Shown here: positions 1-10,774 of the stretch, piece by piece | Position numbering within the stretch: position 1 is the stretch's first letter | Layout of the letters: each line of letters opens with the position of its first letter | Origin: Prorocentrum cordatum | Lineage: Eukaryota; Sar; Dinophyceae; Prorocentrales; Prorocentraceae | Assembly (NCBI GenBank): GCA_963575745.1 | Contig: CAUYUJ010003880.1 | Coordinates: 314,001-378,000, forward strand | Direction: 5' to 3' | DNA length: 64,000 nt | Notes under the pieces: model-generated | Seen by the model: only the letters and a program-made list of their open reading frames with translations | What the model was told of the DNA's origin: nothing | The model's database searches: none | Made by a program: the position numbers and the translations under genes

Positions 1-159
1 CGCGTGGGCGTCGCAGCACGACAGTCGCGACGTCGGCAAGCTCTGGGGAAGGGGTCCAGACGTGAATACCGCAAGACGAGGTACCCTTAAGGGAAGGGGC
101 TCGCAAAAGGACTATTGCGTTAGACGGAGCGACGTTGCAGATGGGGTCACAAAGGTCAC

Positions 160-195
160 CCGTAACGGGTTACATCGGGATGTAACCCGTTACGG
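160..195. repeat. perfect 16-bp inverted repeat
   Basis: The arm CCGTAACGGGTTACAT at 160-175 is followed by CGGG and then its exact reverse complement at 180-195. The arms are themselves partly palindromic around GTAACSSGTTAC. This could be a hairpin, a foldback end or a transposon footprint. No gene abuts it. Confidence 0.85.
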
Positions 196-325
196 ATGAT
201 TTGCCCGTTTGTCGGCTCATTTTTGGGGGGCAGCAGGCAGCGTGGCTTTCGGAAGAGGTCCCTATGGGGCCACGAAGCGTGTGATGAGCGTACCGAAATT
301 GGCGCGGTCACGCATGCGAATCCTG

Positions 326-590
326 CCACTGGGGCCTTCGGTGGGGGTTCTTACGGGGCCTTCGGTGAGGTTCTTCGGGAGCTCCCTAATGGGCCACGAA
401 TAGGTCCGCCAACGCAGCCACTGGGGCCTTCGGTTGAGCTCTGTATGGGGCCACGGAGTGTGTGAGGGTGTGCCGAGGTCTGCGATCACAGCGTAGCATT
501 CGGTGGAGCCCTCCATGGGGTAAGCGTGTGAGGGGTTCGCCGACCTGATCTGGAGAAGATTTGGGAACGCAGCCACTGGGGCCTTCGGTG
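326..590 (+). repeat. three imperfect direct repeats
   Basis: CCACTGGGGCCTTCGGT occurs at 326, 418 and 573. The last two are preceded by the same AACGCAG and followed by similar GAGCTC-containing sequence. Further GGGGCCTTCGGTG matches lie between them. The unit length is irregular (92 and 155 bp), so this is a degenerate local repeat rather than a clean satellite. Confidence 0.75.
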
Positions 591-1139
591 GAGCTCCCCA
601 TGAGACTGCGAAGCGTGCGAGGGGTGCGCCGACATGGACATGCGGAGCGCAGAGGCAGGGAAGGGGAGAAGGAAGGAGGAAAGAAGGGCGGAGGGAAGGC
701 AGGACGCCCGGACTGTGTCTGAACAACGAGAACCCATCACGCGAGGATATTTGAGAGCAAGTTACGACGGCTGGTTCTTCGTCATTTTCGGCCTCCAGAG
801 GGTTTAGGTCGACTCTATGCCAGCGGCTACGTGGAATTGCTCGATCATGTGACTGTGCAGATGGCTCCATGGGCTGCCGTTGTGTTCTGCTGCTGGCAGT
901 TCTCGGAGTTCTGCTTCGTCCGTCGTGCTAGAGACTTTCGGGGAGAGGGGGAGGAGGAAAACGACGAGGGGAGAGAGAGAGAGAGACGGTGTCTGGAGTG
1001 TAGGGGAGTGGAGTTCAGGGGCAACGATAGGGGGGGACAGGCATAGGGACACATCGAACCCCAATCGCCCACTGATCACCGATAGGGGCCCGATAGTCCC
1101 AACCTGCCCGGGAAGGTGCGGATCCACAATCGGAGGCCT

Positions 1140-1170
1140 ATCGCCGATCTATCGGCGATGTATCGCCGAT
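1140..1170. repeat. palindromic triplet ATCGCCGAT
   Basis: ATCGCCGAT at 1140, its reverse complement ATCGGCGAT at 1151, and ATCGCCGAT again at 1162 are each separated by two bases. Either outer copy can pair with the middle one. The surrounding 80 bp also contain several CGATAG/CTATCG words. No function is assigned. Confidence 0.75.
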
Positions 1171-1823
1171 CCCAGGTCGATGCATCCCCCCCTGCGCCAG
1201 TCCCCCCTATCTTTGCCCCTCAGAAGTGGAGTGGCAGCCATCACGAATGTGATCCTACTGGGGCAACCGACGGCACTGGCACCCCACTCACGACGGTCCT
1301 GCGCCACTTGGACTCTGGTTCGGGTCGTCGAGTCCCTTGCCTGGAAGTTGTTCCTACCATTAGACCAAGAGGTGCTCGCCGTAACAAGTGTTGTGAAGTA
1401 CGATCGTACTGGGGAGAGACGGTGCAGAGAGCATACACGCCAGTCGTTGAAAGCAGGTTCGTTCTGGATGCCCGGATCCCAATCTACTTCTCTGCTTCAA
1501 GCGTCTTCCTGTTTCAACCATCGATACGCTTTTGTTGTGCTTCGTTGTTCACTGGGAGGGCCTGAACCCAATCAGCGTCATCCGCTTTCCTACTTCAGGT
1601 TTTTACCTACTTCTTCCGACCGACGTGCACAATCGCACTTGGGAGAGGTAGTGCAGGGAGCATACCGATGACGGAGCCCCGCCGTCCACGCCCCACCGCA
1701 GGCCCTCCCAGCCGTCGACCTGGAGTCGCTGGCGCTGCCGACGGCGCCGGGCATGGAGGATGCCAACCTTGTGGTCAAGGTGCGCTCTTTTGGCCGAATG
1801 AATCGACTGCACGTAAGATGAAG

Positions 1824-1975
1824 TCGGGCCTGTCCGTCTACAGGAGGAATATTCAAAATTTGCCAAAAAATGATTTGGAGAAGATTTGTTTTGTCAATTG
1901 TTGTTTTTAGTCTGAATATTTTTGGCGCATTTTGAATGTTTCGCTCAAAATCCGCCTGTAGGGGGACATGCCCGA
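1824..1975. mobile_element. MITE-like TIR element, copy 1
   Basis: A non-coding 152-bp element begins TCGGGCCTGTCCGTCTACAG and ends with the near reverse complement (CTGTAGGGGGACATGCCCGA). Its AT-rich interior contains GGAATATTC. A second element at 9311-9460 has the same ends, the same internal GAATATTC word and nearly the same length, but in the opposite orientation. No convincing target-site duplication is visible. Its class is inferred from TIRs and size only. Confidence 0.75.
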
Positions 1976-2537
1976 CCTAAACGTAAGAGTGAACCTTGAC
2001 CGGAGTGACCTCCGGTGCGGGCTCATCGGGGTCCCCCCTTCCCCTGAGCGCGACGCGATAGCGGCTGTTTGCGCGTTGTGGCTTGGCCGCCTTGCGCCCC
2101 CTTCGCCCGCGTACCAAAGGTCACTCTTGCCTACAGTGGAGACCCATGCCAAGAAACACCCTGCTTGCCTTCAAGGTGCTCCGGTTTCTTGGGTTTCGAT
2201 GGTTTTGCTGTGGAAGGCGTGACGTTCCCAGGCTTGGGTTCTCAGGCTTGGGTTTCTTGTGGAAGGTTTCTCGTGGGAGGTTTCGTGTGGTCGGGCCCCA
2301 GGCTCTACTGGCGTCCTGGGTTCCTCTGGCTTCTCCGCTCTGTGGGCAGGCCCCATGTTTTTTGGGTTTCTTATGGACGTCCTGGGGTCTCAGGCTTGGG
2401 TTTCTTGTGGAAGGTTTCTTGTGGTCGGGCCCTTCTGTAGGGTCACTCCTTGCGCGTAGCCGAACGAATGGCAACGGCCCTTATCTCCGACGAAACTTCT
2501 CGTTTGTTCCACGGGCGTTTGTCCTCGAGGCGACTTC

Positions 2538-2630
2538 GTAGGAGGAGGAGCAGGAGGAGAAGGAGTAGGAGTAGGAGGAGGAGGAGGAGGAGGAAAAGGA
2601 AGAGGAGGAGGAGGACGGGGATGAGATGAG
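2538..2630 (+). repeat. GGA/GTA microsatellite
   Basis: A tract of AGGAGG, AGTAGG and GGAGGA words with no coding evidence. It is the first of several purine-rich tracts in the window (also 17.0, 35.7, 47.2, 57.0 and 63.0 kb). Confidence 0.85.
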
Positions 2631-2909
2631 GGCGGGTAGGAACCTGTCTGGGGTTGGGCCTGGGCATGAGATGATGAGGAGGAGGGGGGTTAGACGTGGG
2701 ATACGATGATGGAGAGTGTAGGAAGCCGAAGAGGGTCGGAGACGGCGGGTGAGGGGAGGGGGGGAATACAGAGGTGAACGAGTGCCACCATGGTTCACCA
2801 CGTGTGGTCACTCTTGGGTCGGGCCAACTTTGCGCTCGGCAATTGGGTCTTGTCAGTTGTCACGTCTCTTCTCCTGCCCGCCGGGCTGGAGCAGGGTGTG
2901 CTGTCCTTG

Positions 2910-4343
2910 TTACTTCGCATGCCTTCCCTCGTCTTCGTTTGACCTTTCCGCTTCGTCCGCAGTGGCAGCCGTCGAGGAGGTCCGATGCCCAAGACTGGGA
3001 GACGCGGCCCCATCAGCGGCCTTCTCCCCGAGAGTCTCTCGCCCAAGCCGACCTATGGCCGACCTGGCCCCCCCATGGGGCCGACGCTTCGGCTCAGAAG
3101 CCGATGCAGCTCTCGGAGAGACCACAGGGGCGATCCCAAGACAACCTCCGACCTTCTCGGCGGGCGAGGGTCTGGTCAGAACACGAGCAGCCTCACGGAG
3201 TTGCTGTTCATGGAGTGTAGCGAACTGCTCCTTCTCGACTGAAGCAGAGACACCAGCATTGCCAATACAATGAATGAGCGTGTCCATATACTCGGACATT
3301 CGACGAATGTGTCGGGCCCATCTTGCAGCAACTCGCCAGGCATATACACAGCCGTGCCCTGACTCTCGACGATCCTCAGGAGTCCCCTTGAACGCGACGA
3401 GCTCCATGTCGACGCTCGAAGGTGTCAGATATCGCAGGACGTGGTCTCCAACAATGTCGTGCCGACCCGCTATCTCCAGCTCGATCGTGTTGACCACCTG
3501 CAGCCATGCCGAGCCCAGATCAGCATCTGACTCGATGTGGGCGATCTGCTCACGGACGACACTCCAGTTGCAAGGGAACCGTGAGCATCCTGCCTTGACA
3601 GTTGTGGGCATCTCCTTCGCCTCCTGGATTTTCCTGAGCATGACAGGGCACTCCTGAATGGCAACGGGCATCGTCACAGGCAAATGAGGCTTGGCATCTG
3701 CGGCCTCAACAACTTCGGGCCTACGAATGTGCGGCAGCATCGCCGCGCCCACAAGAAAATCGTCGATCACGGTGCCTGGGAGCGTCTGCCTGCACGTAGT
3801 TGCCCGAGACGCTGCGACTAAGCCTCCGATACTGTGGAACCAGTCGGTGCCGATATCGTCGGGGCTGTTGTTGAAGTCGCCGCCACACATCCAATTGGCA
3901 TGGCCCATCGACCTCATGAGCATCACATGTTCTGCTAACTGCTTGAGCAGAGCAACGTTGTGGACATACATACCTTCACCGACGTAAAGGTAGATAGAGT
4001 AGATGATGAGTCCTCCAGCGGGCCCCCACGACAGCTTCGCAGCCATGAGCCTCGACGGGACGATGACGCCGTCCTCGGTCTTGGGGGCGGCTGTGACGAC
4101 CACATGCTTCCGAGCAAGAACTGCGACCCCCGCCGAGCGACCACCAGCATCAGTGACCTTGGCGGCGGACCAGATCCCATGCCAGCCTCGCTGCAAAGCC
4201 TTGGCCTGGGCATCAGGTAGTTTATCTGGGAGAATGTGATGCTCCTGCACCGTCATCACCTGAGCCTTAGACCATTCAAGATAATCCAGAAGCTGAGGCT
4301 GTGACGAGCAGCTGAAAGTTTCAATCGTGTGAGCTCCCGTCAT
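2910..4343 (-). pseudogene. LINE-A ORF2, endonuclease (EEP) part
   Basis: This is the N-terminal part of a LINE ORF2: an apurinic-like EEP endonuclease, which in LINEs nicks target DNA for target-primed reverse transcription. Start chosen: the ATG at 4343, 47 bp after the ORF1 stop, although the frame stays open upstream inside ORF1. EEP signatures in order are VQEHH (Glu), GVAVLARKH, IIYSIYLYVGEG (Tyr), CGGDFNNSPDD (Asp/Asn), TVIDDFLV and KPHLPVTM (His). The reverse transcriptase that should follow is missing on this strand. The frame instead runs into low-complexity sequence and stops at 2910. The RT lies inverted at 5473-6669. Confidence 0.8.
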
Positions 4344-4389
4344 GGTAACCGTAGTGTGAAGCAACAACCAAGCCAAACTGCAGAATTGT

Positions 4390-5472
4390 CTAGGCCGATA
4401 CCTTCTGCTTCTTCGTGAATTGAGTGAACTGCTCAGCTGCCCGCTTGGCTGCTGCACGAATTTCCTCTTCATCCTCGGGGACAGGTACTCCCATGGACTG
4501 CAGCAGGTTTTTAAGGTCCTCAGGGTCCTCTTGGCCAGTGAAAACAAAGCCCCCTGCAGCGGAGAGCTGACCACCATCACCACCAGGAGGAGGCTGCTGA
4601 GGAGGAGCAGCCGCACCATTGGCCTCGGGCGGGGCCTCGGGCGGCTTGTTGAGCTTCTTTTCTGCCAGCTTGAGCATGTCCATGCACTCTCGGAGCTTGC
4701 CACCCAAGATGTCAGCGTCTGTCTGCTCGAGGCCTTTAGCCTTGAGCATGGTCCCCAGCGCCTCGACGGAGGTGCCCATGGACTCGGTAGTGGCGCTGAG
4801 ATCCTTCTCCTTGGGCGACAGCGGCTGCTCCTTGAGCACCTGCTTGATTTCTTCTTCCTTCGCTGTGATCTGGTCCAGGGTGAGCTGCAACGCTTGGTCG
4901 GCGTCGGCCACAGCTTTGGTTGCCTCCTCGAGACGCTGCTGAGCCTGAGCGCGCACCCCTTCCAGACGAACACGTTTCTCTTCAAGTTGCTTCTTCTGAT
5001 TGACCACATCATGCGCCCTCCACTCGAAGGGCTGAGCAGCGCGCAGCTTGGACTTGCACGCGTCGCGATGCCGCCCCAAGTGTGCCTTCTGCTCCTTGCC
5101 AAACTCTGTGCTGGGCTCCTTGGGCAGCGCCTTGAGCATAGACTCTGCCTGGGCCAGCTCCTCTTTCCATTTAGCGTTCTCACTTGCGAGCTGGTCGCCC
5201 GCATCGACCTGCATGGCATTGGCATCCGATGCAACAGGGGCCACGGGGGCCTGCTGCTTGGCTGCCAACTGACGTTGTAGGTCAGCAAGTTTCTTCTCGA
5301 GCAGCTTCTCACGGTGCGAAGGGCTGGGCGGATTCTTGGCGCTGGTGCTCGGGGCCTCCGACAACTGGCGGACCGAGTGGAAGGCCGTGTCCTTGCTGCA
5401 GCCGCACTGGGTACAGGCGGAAGCTGTGGCCGCGTTCTTCCTCGGCCTGCTGATGCAGATGAGTGGGGGCAC
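4390..5472 (-). CDS. LINE-A ORF1, coiled-coil protein
   Basis: The protein is about 360 residues. It starts with a degenerate zinc finger (CISRPRKN then CTQC; the usual second Cys of a C-x2-C...N...C-x2-C finger is Arg), followed by long Lys/Glu/Gln-rich heptad-like helices (residues about 50-240), a Pro-rich segment and a basic C-terminus. The frame begins with GTG where the inversion cuts the element, so the true N-terminus is probably missing. Position, directly 5' of an EEP ORF2 on the same strand, supports a LINE ORF1 (RNA-binding, self-assembling) protein. The family assignment is by architecture, not by a named domain. Confidence 0.7.
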   Translation of the reverse strand: MPPLICISRPRKNAATASACTQCGCSKDTAFHSVRQLSEAPSTSAKNPPSPSHREKLLEKKLADLQRQLAAKQQAPVAPVASDANAMQVDAGDQLASENAKWKEELAQAESMLKALPKEPSTEFGKEQKAHLGRHRDACKSKLRAAQPFEWRAHDVVNQKKQLEEKRVRLEGVRAQAQQRLEEATKAVADADQALQLTLDQITAKEEEIKQVLKEQPLSPKEKDLSATTESMGTSVEALGTMLKAKGLEQTDADILGGKLRECMDMLKLAEKKLNKPPEAPPEANGAAAPPQQPPPGGDGGQLSAAGGFVFTGQEDPEDLKNLLQSMGVPVPEDEEEIRAAAKRAAEQFTQFTKKQKVSA

Positions 5473-6669
5473 CTGCCAGAGCTCACGGGGGCCCAGATTC
5501 GGGCGACCATCATGTCATTTGCCCGTCGCACAGGTCGTGGGCAGATGCGCATTCTTCCTCGGCGCTTTCGGTTTGTGTGCGACGAAGGGCTACAAGCTAT
5601 GGCCGAGATGTTCATGGCCTGCGAGAAGCGGCTGATCTGGCCGCAGGCCCTTTTGTTCACAGAGTTGTGTATGCTTCCGAAGCCGAGCGGAGGCGCGCGA
5701 CTCATTGCTCTCCTCAACACAATGTTGAGGATCTGGGGCCGTGCTCGTCGACATCTCAGCACGGCCTGGGAAAAAGCTCATAGACACCCTGCCTTTTGGG
5801 GAACGGGAGCTGGACGGTCTTCATCGGATTGTGCATTCCACTTGAACTTGCAAGCTGAATCAGCACATGCGCGCAAGTTGCACGTCAGAACAGTATTCCT
5901 GGACATGTACAAGTGTTATGAGGCCATATTATGGAGCATGATATTTCGAGAAGCTAGAGTACTAGGATTCCCCCTTAGATTGATCTGGATGGTGCTCCAA
6001 ACGTATCGTGCTCCACGTACCATACGCGCATATGGTAATATTAGTTCGCTGTATGTGGCCCGTCAGGGCATTCTGGCTGGCTGTGCACATGCTACCACTA
6101 TCCTTATGGTCGTCCTGCATCGAGTGGTCTCTAACCAGTACAATAGATATCCCGATATCACGGCACGCGTGCTTATGAACGACTTCACCATGCAGTGGCA
6201 AGGGCCTGACCCCAGAGGAGCGGACATACTTCACACGTGCGTGCGCAACTTCGGCGGTGACGTGAGAGAGTTAGGCCTCATCCTCCAGAACTCGAAGTCG
6301 GGGTTCGTCGCTACCACGGTTCGTGCTCGTCATTGCTTTTCGTCGGGGGTCAAGTGCATGAAACTCAAGCCCAAGCACCACATGCGCAACTTAGGTCACG
6401 AGCTGCACGGGGTCAAAGCACGACGGGTACAAGAGCAAGCACGTATGGCTAAGCTTAAGGAGAGAGTCCTGTCAGCAGGACGAGTGCCGAGGACTCGGCG
6501 GCCCATCCCTCTCGGGCCTGCTGCTGCTGGTTCTGGCGGCCAGGAGGCCGCCCCCTCCAGCCCCGCTGCGCTCTCTCGTGTTGCCGCCGCCCTCCGGCTG
6601 GAGGAGACGGCGACTAAGGGGAGGGGCGGGGTGGTGGACGGGGGCGGGACGGAGTCGGGATCCGACTAG
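5473..6669 (+). pseudogene. LINE-A ORF2, reverse transcriptase part, inverted
   Basis: The plus-strand frame is open from 5314, but RT-like sequence begins abruptly at about 5473 (LPELTGAQIR), where the minus-strand ORF1 begins. Recognisable blocks are LPKPSGGARLIALL, motif A VFLDMYKCYEAI (Asp kept), motif B RQGILAGCAHATT, and a degraded motif C reading LMNDFT where Y/F-x-DD is expected, so the catalytic pair is not intact. The reading continues through a K/R-rich segment, then Pro/Ala/Gly low-complexity sequence, and stops at 6669. With the minus-strand ORF1 and EEP at its left, this is the 3' part of one LINE copy. Confidence 0.75.
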
Positions 6670-7440
6670 TCGAATCTCTCTGCTGCTGGACCTGTCCAGC
6701 CTTACCTGGGGCCTTCCCCCACCCGTGGGTTTTTGGTCCCAGGCCGCCGCCTGCCGCCCCCTGTCGTCTGGATAGGGCCTTGGAGTGGCCTAGGCTTCAC
6801 TGTTCGTCAGCCTGTTTGGCTGACCCTGGATCGACCTAAGGGTTGATCACTTCGTGGGGCCTCGGGGTTCTCGAGGCCCCTCTCTCTTCAATTCGGCCCT
6901 CTTCCGTTCCTTTGGGTTCGGTTGGGGCTCCCGACTTGGACACTGCACCGTTTGACCTTTCCGCCTGGCCGCCTGGAGTTAGAGGCATACCCCCTCTGGG
7001 CACCAGAGAGCGAAGCCGCGATCGCAGCAGGCAGCGTTCAAAAGAACTGTGTGTACCCCAGTTGCTGCCAATATTACGACGTAGATTAGGGGTACACACG
7101 CATTGTGATTATCACTTCGTCGCTGGTCGATCCTTGGAACATGAATGGTGTATTGTCTTATATTGTGGGCTAAAGTAGTACAGGAGCTGGAGTCCAATGA
7201 GACCTATTCATATGTTACAGTGTGCTGTGCTCTGATCGACTTTTGCTATACACACTACGCTTCACATACAAGCTTCACAGAGGGAGGAGGGTACGATTTG
7301 GCGGGCGGGCTGGCATGTGTGAGGTGGGAAACCAGTGGCAGGGACGGCAGCGGGAGTCAGATTGGGGTGTGAGATACTCGGGAGGGTGGATGGAAGAGGG
7401 GGGCTGGGGCATGTGGGAGAGGGGCCTCGACTCTCTTCTT
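6670..7440. other. probable LINE-A 3' flank, no gene seen
   Basis: No supported gene. It may contain the LINE-A 3' untranslated region, since its base composition resembles the RT part, but no poly-A tail marks an end. An 11-bp inverted repeat, GTGTGTACCCC at 7049-7059 and GGGGTACACAC at 7089-7099, flanks 29 bp. Confidence 0.5.
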
Positions 7441-7454
7441 ACCCCTTCGCTTTC

Positions 7455-7797
7455 GCGTTCTCTCTCTCTCTCTCTTTCTCCCGTTCTCTTCTCCCCCCAT
7501 CTTCTTCTCTCTCTCTCTCCCTCTCTCTCTCTCTCTTTCTCTTTCTCTCTCTGTCTCTCCCCCGCGCTCTCTCCGCCACTCTCTCTCCTCTGCTCTCTCC
7601 TCCTCCTCCTCCTCCTCCTCCTCCTCCTCCTCCTCCTCTGCCTCTCCTCCTCCTCCTCCTCCTCCTCCTCCTCCCTCTCCCTCCTCTGCCTCCTCTCCCC
7701 CTCCTCCTCCCTTCTCCTCCTCCTCCTCCTCCTCCTCCTCCTCCTCCTCCTCCTCCTCCTCCTCCTCCTCCTCCTCCTCCTCCTCCTCTCCTCCTCA
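7455..7797 (+). repeat. CT then CTC microsatellite
   Basis: About 140 bp of TC dinucleotide repeats pass into about 200 bp of CTC trinucleotide repeats. The long open frames across it (poly-Leu/Ser/Pro or poly-Arg/Glu/Gly) are compositional and were not called as genes. Confidence 0.95.
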
Positions 7798-9310
7798 TGG
7801 GGTCTTCCGGGCGCCACATCTCGACCTCGAGAGAGAGGGCACCAAAAGTGGACCCGAGCCGCCCAGAGAGGCCTCGAGCTCCGATCCCGCCCGGGGGACC
7901 CTGGGGGGGTCGGCGGGGGCGGCGCCCTTTGGGCGAAGCGGCGGTGCGCAGCGGGCGGGGAGCGAAGCGGTCCGCGGGGGGGCGAAGCGGCCCGCGATCC
8001 GCGTGCTCAGCGGGCCGCAGGCCAGGCATCGGACGCTGCCAGAAGTGCCCCTCGGGCGCGGGCCAATCGTCGTGCTCTCATCGCAGGGGAGGAGAACAAA
8101 AGGATACCCATGCCGCTGCCCTTCACTTATTCTCCCTCTCCGGGGCCTCCAGGGAGGCCCTCGTCGCCACCGCTGGATTCGCCTCGAGCTTCTGGTCAGG
8201 ACGCACCCCAGGAGAGGTCCGGGGAGTAGCTGTATCTGTACCCTTTCTGGTCTCCCCATCAGCCGCAACCATTTTTTCCGCTGTGCAGAGCTTCCTCTTC
8301 TGATTGCGCATCGCCCGATGTGGTCACTCGGGGGGTCCAGGTCCGCTAGGGCACCCATGGCCAGATAGAGACGAGAACGGCGCAATGGACGGGGATGGGT
8401 GGGAGGGGCAAGACGTGGGAGATGGCATGCGCACGCAGCTTGCGCGGCACCCCAGGCCCAAGGGGCCCCAGGCCCAAGGTACCCCCAGGATTTCTAAGAA
8501 GGCCCCCGCGGCCTCCAGAGCACCCCTCACGAGGCCCCGACGGCCCCAGGGTCTCCAGAACTGAGCGCAAAGCTGGGGGCACCTTGGGCCAGGGGCACCT
8601 CTTGCCAGTCCCCGAAGCCAGGCTGCGACGCCCTCGTCGATGCCCTCGTCGATGTTCAGATTCTTGTCGTCGGGATTTTTTCTCACAGCGGGGGCCCCGA
8701 AAAGCCTTGACAACTTCCTTGGGACCGCGCTTTCATGCGGAATCGTTTTTGGACGGTCGTGTTGCCTGGCCAGGGTCCGCGGGAATCCACCGATGGCCAA
8801 GAGCCTTCCGTCGTGATGCATCCAGGTCGTGAGGGGTTCAACAAGACTCTTTGTCCTCTTGCATGCATAGCAACCTCAAGCTCAGGGAAGCTTACGGGGA
8901 ATGCAATTCTGCGACCACGCACGAGAAAGAGGGGGAGCAGTGGGAGCACGCGACCGTTCCCCCCTCCCTCTGGGCGCTAATGTGCGTTGTGACGGGGTGG
9001 TAGGGAGGAAGGGAGCTCGTCACGTCACGATTCGTGTCGGCGCCGTCTGGGAATTCTTAAGAATGAATTATTCCCAGCCAGCGCTGGCGCGAATCGTGAG
9101 GTGAGCAGAGGGGAGATGGGGGTAGAGCGGGAGGGCCAGTAACGGGCGTCATCGCGAAAATCAAGAGCACGGGCTCCAGGAGGAGGATGCGTTGGATGCG
9201 CGAACTTGCATTGCTGCCGTGCGACACCTGCGGGCGAGCCGCGTGAGCACTTGGCTAGAGCGGGCGGGGAGCTCGATCCTCGAACCTCGACCCTCGAACC
9301 TAGACTTGGG
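7798..9310. other. GC-rich intergenic DNA
   Basis: No gene supported. Local GGCCCAAGGGGCCCCAGGCCC-type repeats occur at 8450-8480, and a duplicated CGATGCCCTCGT word at 8635-8655. Open frames overlap on both strands with biased composition and no motif. Confidence 0.5.
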
Positions 9311-9460
9311 TCGGGCATGTCCCCTACAGGCGGTTTTCGGAGGAACAGTATAGATAATCATAGCATGTTCGAACATGCTCAAACATAGTCGAAACATCGT
9401 CCCCAGATTATCTCTTGATTATTTGTGATGAATATTCCTCATGTAGAGGGGCATGCCCGA
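9311..9460. mobile_element. MITE-like TIR element, copy 2 (inverted)
   Basis: This 150-bp relative of the 1824-1975 element lies in the opposite orientation. It begins TCGGGCATGTCCCCTACAGG and ends GAATATTCCTC...GGGGCATGCCCGA. The interior is AT-rich and diverged, with GTTCGAACATGC palindromic words near 9370. It is non-coding. Confidence 0.75.
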
Positions 9461-9635
9461 TTTCAACATGGACGCTGGATGCCTGGCTCGCCGCCCCTTC
9501 GCCGCTGCAGGTCGACATCGAGCCGCGCACCTACGAGGCCGCCGTTGGCGGCGCCGCCGGGGTCAGGCGCTTCATGGCGCGACCTGGGGGTGCGATCCTC
9601 GTGGCGATGGCCCAGGACTGTGGGTTCAGTGCAGA

Positions 9636-10183
9636 GTTCTCCTCCTCTTCCTCCTTTTCCTCCTCCTCGTCCTCCTCCTCCTCCCCCTCCTCCCCCTCCT
9701 CCCTCTCCTCCCTCTCCTCCTCCTCCTCCTCCTCCTCCTCCTCCTCCTGCTTCTCCTCCTCCTCCTCCTCATCCTCCTCCTCCTCCTCCTTCCCCTCCTG
9801 CTCCTCCTCCCCCTCCTCCTCCACCCCTCCTCCTCCTCCTCTTCCTCCTCCTCCTCCTCCTCCTACCCTCCTCCTCCTCCTCCTCCTCCTCCTCTCCTCC
9901 TCCTCCTCCTCCTCTTTCTCCTCCTCCTCCTCTTTCTCTCCTCCTCCCCTCCTCTTTCTCCTTCTCCTCCTCTCCTCCTCCTCCTCCTCCTCCTCCTCCT
10001 CCTCCTCCCCCTCCCCCTCCCCCTCCCCCTCCCCTCCCCCTCCCCCATCCCTTCCTCCACCTCCCCCTCCCCCCCCTTCCTCCCTCCTCCCTTCCCCTCC
10101 TCCTCCTTCCTCCTCCTCCTCCTTCTCCATCTCCTCCTCCTTCTCCTCCTCCTCCTCCTCCTCCTCCTCCTCCTCCTCCTCAT
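9636..10183 (+). repeat. CTC microsatellite
   Basis: More than 500 bp of CTC repeats, with CCCCCT and TTTCTC interruptions near 9950 and 10010. All long open frames here are artefacts of the repeat. Confidence 0.95.
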
Positions 10184-10774
10184 CCGTGAAATCGGGAGAG
10201 GCGTGGCACTGCCCCACCTGACACGCTATCTGAAAATCTTTCTAGGCCTTCTCCGAAGCCACCAGCGGCTGCTCAGCAGGCTGGAGGGCTCCCGGGAAGT
10301 CCCGCCGCCTTGCGTAAGGAGACCTCTCTCCCCCCTCTCTTCCCCCTTGGCGCGCCGCCGAGCAAGCCTCTGTGGCGCTCGACCGGTTCCTGAAGCTCCA
10401 CATGTTTGTTACCGCTCTTCGCTCGTGCTTGGGCTTTCTCGTGCAGATTGTTGGGCATGCGTCTGATGCACTCTTCGGGCCCCGTGGTGTCTTCCATCCG
10501 CTGCGCCTCGTCGAGGCCGCTCCGGGGATGCCATACTCATCCTAAGGGGCCGCTTCTGGCCCTGGGTTTGTTCCGAGAGTCAGCCGGAATGCCCGTCGGG
10601 CGCCCAGAGATCTTGCGCAGTAAAACGTCATGGAGGCGGCGTTGAGCTCCAGCAGTTCTGGTCACCTGAAGACCTGTCTGTTCCCCTTGATGCGAAGCTG
10701 GCCGCAGGGACGGTCGGCCAGGCACAGAGGGGGGGAGGGGAAGGGGGACGGCATCTTAGAGTCTAGAGTCGAAG
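10184..10774. other. intergenic DNA, nothing recognised
   Basis: No gene, RNA or element recognised between the CTC tract and the foldback element. Confidence 0.5.

Larger units (their letters stand above)
1..2909. other. gene-poor repeat-bearing leader region
   Basis: No reading frame here resembles a known family. Open frames are short, overlap on both strands and have low-complexity translations. The interval holds a strong hairpin at 160-195, direct repeats at 326-590, a palindromic triplet at 1140-1170, a TIR element at 1824-1975, a run of TTGGGTTT-type imperfect repeats at about 2220-2440 and a GGA tract at 2538-2630. Confidence 0.6.

Noticed and set aside
7222-8303. Long open frames across the CT/CTC tract
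   Set aside because: Poly-Leu/Ser/Pro and poly-Arg/Glu/Gly translations on both strands arise from the repeat; no domain or start signal.
9415-10466. Several 250-340 codon frames over the CTC tract
   Set aside because: Same cause: repeat without stops in any frame.
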